From Lantana camara (taxonomy: Eukaryota > Streptophyta > Magnoliopsida > Lamiales > Verbenaceae): DNA of 64,000 bases. Positions within the stretch are counted from its first letter, which is position 1. Each line of letters starts with the position of its first letter. A program made the position numbers and the translations under genes. Shown piece by piece: positions 57,591 to 64,000 of the stretch. Location of the stretch: assembly GCA_037501455.1 (NCBI GenBank), contig CM074861.1:38146001-38210000 (forward strand), written 5' to 3'. The notes under the pieces were generated by a model that saw only the letters and a program-made list of their open reading frames with translations, did not search any database and had not been told where the DNA came from.

Positions 57591-59541
57591 TGTTAGGAAT
57601 AGTGCCCTAGAAAGCCGATTGTATATCCGCTTTGTGCTTTTCCTTATTGTAATCACAGACAATCTTTGAATGAAATAATGAATTGAGGCAACACTTCTTT
57701 ATATGCTCTTGTTTGGTATGCGTTTACTTTAGCTGTGCATGTATGAGAACTCCCCTAATCCTGATGACTTTAGGACTCTACCATTTAGGTGAAATGGTTC
57801 ATGAAACGAGCCCTATATCACATAAGTCATGATTAGTAAAATACTCCAAGCCGATGAGTCCTACAGACAGTGGGAGTGTCAACCTGACTCCTCTAAGGCT
57901 TGCTTGTGGGATCACGCCCTTAAGAAGGACCACCTTGTTTCATGGAGGTGCAAAGTGTATAGTTGATACGTGCGTGATACATGAGGGTGCTTACTTTAAT
58001 AAGTAAGTTCACTGAGGTGCCCCGTGTGAGAACACTCCTAAATGGGAAAGGAAGTTTCTATTTCAGGAAATGGAAACTTCCAGATTAGGAAATATCTCAC
58101 GAGTCATTGATGTGATTAATTGATCCTTAGACTTGAGGTTCCTTGTCACTTTATGAGTTAACTCTGTAGTCTTAGGTATAAGCTTTAAAGGGTGTCGCCT
58201 TAGACAACTGATTCAAGGCTTATGCTGGGGCTGCACAAGTGACTCATGAAAGTGAATGAGAATCAAGATAGGACCTACACTTGCATTTGCAAGGTGATCT
58301 CTTATTGTGTAAGTCATTCATATGCCATATGGAGTCCTTGGCCAAGGCAGTAGATCAAGACATCAAGAAAAGGGTTTCTTGGATTGCGATCAAATGGATA
58401 TGAAATGCACTTAGCTTTAAGACCGGATTATTAGGGTTCTGATTATTCCCTTGCCCTAGATCTTGGTTGAGAGATAGTAAGTAGGAGGATTGTATCTCAC
58501 ATGAATCAATGACTTAAAGGTTTTGTCGAATCCGAACATTCCAATTCAGCTAGGGGTTAAACACCTGTTGCTAGACTATGGTCGTTTAATCTGTGGACTG
58601 ATTAATTAATTAGTGAATTAATTAATTAGGGTCACTGCTAATTGAATTGAGAACCTAGAGGGTCACACACAACAACTTGGTTACATGAGTTGAGGCTTGA
58701 AAATGATTAAACGAGTTAATCGGGCCAAGAGGGTTCCACACGTGTGGAATCACACGTGTGGCTCACGTGAGTGACACGTGTCACACACATGTGAATGTAT
58801 ATATATATATATTGTATATATATGTATTAAATAATTAAATGTGTTAATTATTTAATAGACTTTGGTTTAATTTTGAATTAAAAAGAAAGTCTTATTTTGG
58901 AGAAAATAATCTAGTTAATTAATTACTAATTAATTAATTAGATAAAAATAAGTTATTTATTTTATAATAAATAAAGTATAAAATTATCCAAAAATAGTTT
59001 GGATATTTTTAGCTCTCTTAAAAATTGACTTGAATTAGAATTCAAAGTCAAAGTTGGAAAATACTTGATGATCAAGTAATAGGAGAGAGAGGAACCGAAT
59101 CCTTGCCCAACAAGGATTAGGATCGGCGCCCCTCTCCCTTTCCTATATATAGGGGAGCTCATGCTCCCCTTTAGAGCTAATTGGCAATTCTTTTGGTTCA
59201 TGTGTTGAACACCTTCCTTTCTCCAAGATTAAATTAAACCCTAGGTTAAGCCTAAACACTAACTAGAGAACTAGCATCCTTACTAGTTAGATTGTGATCA
59301 AGTTGGTGGACTTTCTCTAGAGACTTCAAGTTAGAAGTTTGAAGATTCGAGCTTTACCAAAGGAGAGGGGATCAAGCCGCGAGAAGAGCGTTCTTGGGTG
59401 GCTTGAAACGCTTCAAGAAAGAACAAAAGAAAAGTAAGTTTTCTATCTTTACGAATTTGGTTACACGATTGCGAGTCCAAGGTCTTTTTTGTTGGGAAAA
59501 TTTTTTAAATTCCGCTGCTTTCTGATTCGTGTTTTCCAACA
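57591..59541 (+). repeat. Copia-like (Angela-type?) solo LTR, TSD GATAT
   Basis: 1,951 bp from TGTTAGGAATAGTGCCCTAG to GTGTTTTCCAACA, with the duplication GATAT at 57586-57590 and 59542-59546. The start resembles Angela-type Copia LTRs (TGTTGGAATTATGCCCTAGA in wheat, from memory), so the lineage is tentative. A TATA box (CCTATATATAGGGG near 59142) sets plus orientation. Five palindromes centred on ACGTGT/CACGTG lie at 58736-58794. Confidence 0.85.
58736..58794. promoter_or_regulatory. Array of perfect G-box-type palindromes
   Basis: CCACACGTGTGG (58736-58747), CACACGTGTG (58751-58760), CTCACGTGAG (58762-58771), GTGACACGTGTCAC (58771-58784) and CACATGTG (near 58787-58794). The CACGTG/ACGT cores match sites bound by plant bZIP and bHLH factors. 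The array precedes the TATA box in the solo LTR, so it is a plausible enhancer. Confidence 0.75.
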
Positions 59542-60982
59542 GATATAACCTCGGGTAAAGTTTTATAAAGAAACAATATAAGTTTAATAATACAATAAAA
59601 CATCGCCCAAGATTACAACTATCAAGTTAAACAATTGTTACGATTTCAGTCAATCAGTGGCCCGGCGAGAAAGAGCAAGTCTCCAACCTTTACTCCGACA
59701 GTGTACAATAACTACGTTATTAATTATCAAGTGATCACATAAGTTATTACGGTGCAAGCAATCAATAACAATAACAATAACCCTTTTTCTTCTGGGTGAT
59801 GGTTGGGTTTGCAAGACCCGAACCATCCAATCTCGTTGAGCATCGGGTACATGAATCCCATGCCCGGAACTCCTTGCTCTACCAAACCTCCTGGTGGATT
59901 AAACGACATTGTTTACGCTTTAGAACGGCCGTTCTGGCCGTAGGCCAAAAATGGGAACGGCCGTTCTAGCCTTCGCGCCAGAACACTTAAACCATGGGAA
60001 CGACCGTTTTGGAAAACAAGTAGAAATGGGAAGGGCCGTTCCCGTTCTGCAGAAGGCACAAAAACATAGCAGAAGCAGAGGAAGTCTCGGACCAAAATCA
60101 CAAACACCAAAACAACAATAAAACAACTCCCAAATGCATTAAAACATGAAAGAAACACACTTAGGCACTTAAAGTACAATTAAAACCAATATAAACACCA
60201 AATTCATGCCTTGATCATAAAAAATTTCCAATATCAAACCCCATAAGTGATCATATCACCCAACTTCCATAACTTCAAATTCATGCATTAAATTCAAGTC
60301 TAAAGTTCATAATAAAGCTTCCAACAACTAATAAACAAGTTATCCAACTCAAATCATAACCCTAGCTTCAATCAATAAATTCAAGAATTCAACACATAAC
60401 TCATCTCTACCTTAAAAGAAAAGAGGAAGGAAAGAAATGAAGTTAGGAGGATGATTGAAGCTTCAAAGATTGTTATTTTCCGAAATTATAGATTGGAGTT
60501 GATGAATTCACTCATTTTTCTTCCTTGAGCTTTCACCGAGAGGGAGAGAGATCAAAGAAATGATATGTGTATGTGTGTTATGTATGTTACGTAAGTTCAT
60601 CTCATATAGGAGATGAAATGCTACAATTTACAATCAAGTCCTCAAGTTGGTAAGTCCATGCAATTAGGTTCCAACTTATGAAAAGTGATCAATTTAGTCC
60701 AATCCAATTTCTTACAATTAAGTCCTCAATTTAGGCAAATGATCAATTAAAGTCACATGACAATTAAGACATGCTTGGCAAGAAATCCTCGTGTCGATTA
60801 GATACAAATCATGCAATAATTCACAAGTTGATAATAATTTCACATAAACATTTAGTAATATAATTCACAAGTTATCATGAAATGCATAACTTAAGAAATA
60901 AAAGAATTAAATGAATCTTAACTCTTGAAAACTCACACGCGTGGCGCGTGTACCTGACAGCTAAAAAAATAGGGGCGTTACA

Positions 60983-61000
60983 ACCCTCCCCCTTAAAAGA
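60983..61000 (-). other. Tekay polypurine tract
   Basis: In element sense CTTTTAAGGGGGAGGGT just before the LTR start TGTAACGCCCC. Confidence 0.85.
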
Positions 61001-61002
61001 AT

Positions 61003-63088
61003 CTAGTCCCCAGATTCACTGCTCGGGAGGAAACTACTCTGGATAGAACCCTTCATCTTGTCCTCGCCTTCCCACGTGGCTTCTTCAGTCTTATTACTTC
61101 TCCAAAGAACCTTGACTAATGGGATTCGCTGATTTCTCAACTCTTGAAATTTTCTATCCAAGATCTTAACCGGCTTTTGGATAAAAGTTAAATCCGGTTC
61201 CAACTCTGCTTCTTCAACGGGTAGGATCTTGGATTCATCGGGGTAGTACTTCGTTAATTGTGACACATGGAAGACATTATGAATCCCCATGAGACTCGGT
61301 GGTAGGTCCAACCGATAGGCTACTTCACCAACTCTTTCAAGAATCTTAAAAGGACCCAAGTAACGAGGATTAAGCGTTCCTCCTTTCCCAATCCGAGCAA
61401 ATCCTTTGTGTGGGGACGCCTTCAAAAACACACGGGCCCCAACCTCAAACTTAAGGTCTCTTCTGCGAAGGTCGGTGTAGAGGTTCTGTCTATCTTGAGC
61501 TGATTTCATCCGTTGTTGTATTAGTTGAACTTTTTCAATCATATCTCGTACGGCCTTAGAAGGTTTCTCCAACTTCTCACCTTTCTTGACGCCTTCTTAT
61601 TTAGTCCATTTCCACTCTTCTAAATCGAAGAACAACGGAGATCTACATTTCCGACCATAGAGTAACTCGTACGGGGCCATACCGATCGAGCCTTGGAAAC
61701 TGTTGTTGTATACGAACTCGATCAAAGGTAGTTGCTGATCCCAAAAGGTCTGAAAATTCAAAGCACAGTCTCGAAGTAAGTCCTCGAGACACTTGATCAA
61801 TCTCTCGGATTGGCCATCCGTTTGAGGGTGTGACACGGTACTAAACTTGAGCTTCGTGCCCAAAATACCTTGTAACTCTTATCACAACCTAGAAGTAAAT
61901 CTCGGATCTCTATTTGCCACGATGCTAACCGGAATCCCATGAAGTCGAACGATCTCCCTATTGTATAATTCGGCTAGCTTGCGGATCTTGTAAGACATCC
62001 GGACAGCTAGAAAATGCGCCGACTTAGTCAGACAATCAACAAACACCCAAATACCATCATAACCGCCCTTTACTTTCAGTAACCCAGATATAAAATCCAT
62101 TGTCGCCTGCTCCCACTTCCACTCTGGAATAGGTAACGGCTATAGAAGACCTTCGGGTTTCTGATGCTCAGCTTTAACCTTCTGACACGTTATACAATGT
62201 CTCACATATTCGGTCACGTCCTTTTTCAATCCATTCCACCAATAATACTGTTTAAGATCCTTGTACATCTTATTCCCTCCGGGGTGGATAGAGTAAGCTG
62301 ATTTGTGAGCCTGTTCGAGTAACACCCGTTTCAACTCATCGGGTACAACCACAATGTTCTTGAAAAAAAGAAGACCAGTTTCATCGAACCCAAATGGACA
62401 CTCCGGATCAGCTCTTGCCTTAACAACCAACTTTTTAACTTTCCGATTCCTACACTGAGCTTCAAACAAACGGTGCTTCAAGTCCAGTTGTATGGTGATA
62501 TTCGCAACTCGAGCCTTCACAACAATTGGTTCGACCGTATTTCCTTCACCCACTTCCAAACTCGATACACTAGCCTTCCTACTAAGTGCATAGGAGACCA
62601 CGTTAGCTTTTCCGGGATGGTACTTGATAGTGCACTCATAATCTTCAAGAAGTTCCATCCAACGGCTTTGCTTCATATTTAAATCCTTTTGAGTGAATAA
62701 ATACTGGAGGCTTTTGTGGTCGGTAAAAATCTCGAAAGATACACCGTATAAGTAATGTCTCCACTTTCCAAGTGCAAAGATCACGACGGCGAGCTCAAGA
62801 TCATGTGTGGGATAATTCTTCTCGTGCTCTTTTAACTTTCGAGAGGCATAAGCAATTACTTTCCCTTTCTGCGTTAGCACACAACCCAAACCTTCCTTTG
62901 AAGCATCCGTAAAAACTGCATAACCATCGGAACCTTCGGGAAGTGTTAACACCGGAGCGGTAGTTAATTTCTCCTTAAGAAATTGAAACTTTTCTCGCAT
63001 GCCTCATCCCACACAAACTATACCTCTTTCTTCGTTAGTTAGGTTAAAGGAGCGGTGATCTTTGAGAAGTCCTTCACAAACCTTCTAT
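61003..63088 (-). pseudogene. Tekay pol remnant: RT end, RNase H, integrase, chromodomain
   Basis: Read from 63088 downward. End of RT: RRFVKDFSKITAPLT, then two in-frame stops. RNase H (62140-63000) has [25 protein letters not shown] and FTDHKSL. The integrase zinc finger ends in HCITCQ. The integrase core (61882-62100) starts MDFISGLLKV; the final core piece (61597-61863) has HPQTDGQSERL. The tail and chromodomain (61003-61572) contain NPRYLGPFKIL, NVFHVSQLTKYYPDES and VKVLWRSNKTEEATWEGED. Stops near 61590, 61870 and 62105-62140 break an otherwise collinear frame. The chromodomain form is that of Tekay/Del, which directs integration to heterochromatin. Confidence 0.88.
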
Positions 63089-64000
63089 TAGGGGTGAGCA
63101 TTCGGTAAAAAACCAAAATTTCAGTTAATCGATTTCGGTTAACCGAAATTTAGGTTAGCCATTTTACTAACCATTTACCAAACCGAAATAGGTCGGTTTC
63201 GATTCGGTAAAAATCGAAATATTTCGGTTCGATTTCGGTTATTTACCGTAAAACCGAAATTGAATATAAAATTAAAAAAAAAAATTGGGGGGGGGGGGGG
63301 GGAGAAAACCTAAAAACTGACAAACTGAATTACAGAATTTCCATGTCCAACTCTGAGTCACTGTTTCACTGGCACACACACAAAAATCACAATCTAAGTT
63401 CAGCAAACTGACAAAGCAACAACAGAATGTTTTCTTAATTACAAATACAAATATGAAATAACAACATTAATCAAAATGCATGCTTGCAACCCTTCTTCAT
63501 CCGCTGACTGGTACCACACAGATTCATTTCATTCAACAACCTACAAAATGCAAAAAAAAAAAAAATACTCATTGTAAATAAATTCAGAAGAAAAAATTCA
63601 TTGGTAAACCGTAAATACAAATATCTTTGCTTTACCATTTACCGCCCTGACCCAATCATCGACTATTTCAAAGGCTAAAGACAATAGATTGCATGTTGGC
63701 ACTCGAGATCTCCTCTACAAAACACAACAAATACGATAGTTGTTAAAGTCAAGTTCTAAGAAATCAAACATGTATTAGTTAATTTAATTTTTATCGAATT
63801 ATAAATTATAATCCATACAATACCTTCTTCAATTGCCTCAATTTCACCGTAGTCTTCCTCAACTGGTCTCTCACTTGGAGGCTCATGGCGAAGCTAACCT
63901 TGAGTACAAATGAGAGCTTGCACCATTCTTGGAGTCAAAGAAGCTCTAAAATCATCTATAACACGACCCGATGTACTGAATGTAGACTCCGAGGCAACCG
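63089..64000 (-). mobile_element. hAT transposon, 3' end (continues beyond window)
   Basis: Starts with a hAT-like end TAGGGGTGAGCATTCGG at about 63089. It is followed by about 200 bp of subterminal AACCGAAA/TTTCGGTT repeats and a G run (63288-63302), then the 3' end of a hAT transposase gene at the window edge. It inserted in the Tekay RT region. The other end and the 8-bp target duplication lie outside. Confidence 0.75.
63668..64000 (-). pseudogene. hAT transposase, C-terminal dimerisation region
   Basis: From the window edge at 63998 downward, the frame reads VASESTFSTSGRVIDDFRAS then LTPRMVQALICTQG, the conserved C-terminal (dimerisation) segment of Ac-like plant hAT transposases. An in-frame TAG (63894-63896) falls where the family usually has Trp (WLR), so this copy is probably truncated. 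The frame then continues LRHEPPSERPVEEDYGEIEA to a donor-like GT at 63823. A plausible last exon ends at a stop at 63668-63670. The rest of the gene is off-window. Confidence 0.8.

Larger units (their letters stand above)
57115..60982 (-). repeat. Tekay 3' LTR, interrupted by Copia-like solo LTR
   Basis: Reads TGTAGCACCCGAG at 57115 and GGGGCGTTACA at 60982. After removing the nested LTR and 5-bp duplication it is about 1.9 kb. It contains perfect palindromes AGAACGGCCGTTCT (59922-59935) and GAACGGCCGTTC (59955-59966), plus two imperfect relatives to 60045. The U5 region (57150-57260) aligns with that of the LARD. Confidence 0.85.
57115..63088 (-). mobile_element. Tekay/Del-type chromovirus (Gypsy), 3' half
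   Basis: A minus-strand element that inserted in the Copia reverse transcriptase (adjacent GCATT at 57110-57114 is one candidate half of the target duplication). Visible are the 3' LTR (57115-60982, including a nested solo LTR), a polypurine tract, and pol from the end of RT to the integrase tail. The 5' side is cut at 63088 by a hAT transposon, and the remainder may continue outside the window. Its LTR ends and polypurine tract are close to those of the LARD at 15657-27835. Confidence 0.85.

Overview
This is a transposable-element-dense stretch of a flowering-plant nuclear genome, probably a eudicot. The evidence is plant-specific retrotransposon lineages (Athila, Tekay/Del and Reina-like chromoviruses), CACTA, hAT and Mutator-type elements with correct target-site duplications (TSDs), L1-like LINE remnants with a plant-type RNase H tail, and one class III peroxidase pseudogene. 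I found no intact host gene. Nearly everything long and open is retrotransposon polyprotein.

Layout. (1) Bases 1-28,765: an old LINE-derived repeat, whose pieces run in order on the + strand (reverse transcriptase near 1.5-2.5 kb, a small piece at 15.4-15.65 kb, zinc-finger and RNase H pieces at 27.84-28.57 kb). It is broken up by a 492-bp TRIM-like element (978-1469), a full-length and apparently very young Athila element on the - strand (2578-15402; two 1,528-bp LTRs with about two differences; TSD AAAAC), and a large non-coding LARD-like element (15657-27835, TSD ATGAG). The LARD-like element has its two LTRs in inverted orientation. Its right LTR contains an Athila solo LTR (24486-26013, TSD TTATA). 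(2) 28.8-43 kb: AT-rich sequence, then a second copy of the same LINE-bearing repeat. This copy is interrupted by a Mutator-like element (30212-38592), which contains a 7.5-kb non-autonomous CACTA element (31048-38536), which contains a hAT MITE (33018-33834). Two Mutator-type MITEs and a second LINE tail follow. (3) 45,092-50,643: a decayed Reina-like chromovirus with both LTRs and TSD CTTTC. (4) 52.1-53.1 kb: a class III peroxidase pseudogene on the - strand, next to a Copia element (from about 53,128) whose reverse transcriptase is cut at 57,114 by a Tekay-type Gypsy element (57115-63088, - strand). The LTR of that Tekay element holds a Copia-like solo LTR (57591-59541, TSD GATAT). (5) 63,089 to the end: a hAT transposon with the 3' end of its transposase, running off the window.

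The most interesting signals are architectural. Two separate retroelements (TRIM and LARD) sit inside perfect TSDs yet end in two copies of the same LTR end, so their termini are inverted; this suggests aberrant cDNA joining or later rearrangement. LTRs of several unrelated families carry clusters of short GC-cored palindromes. In Athila the outer arm bases differ between copies but still pair, as expected for selected hairpins or dyad protein sites. One such module is shared almost verbatim between Athila and the LARD. Athila also repeats its palindrome cluster and its polypurine-tract sequence inside the element, just upstream of the env-position ORF.
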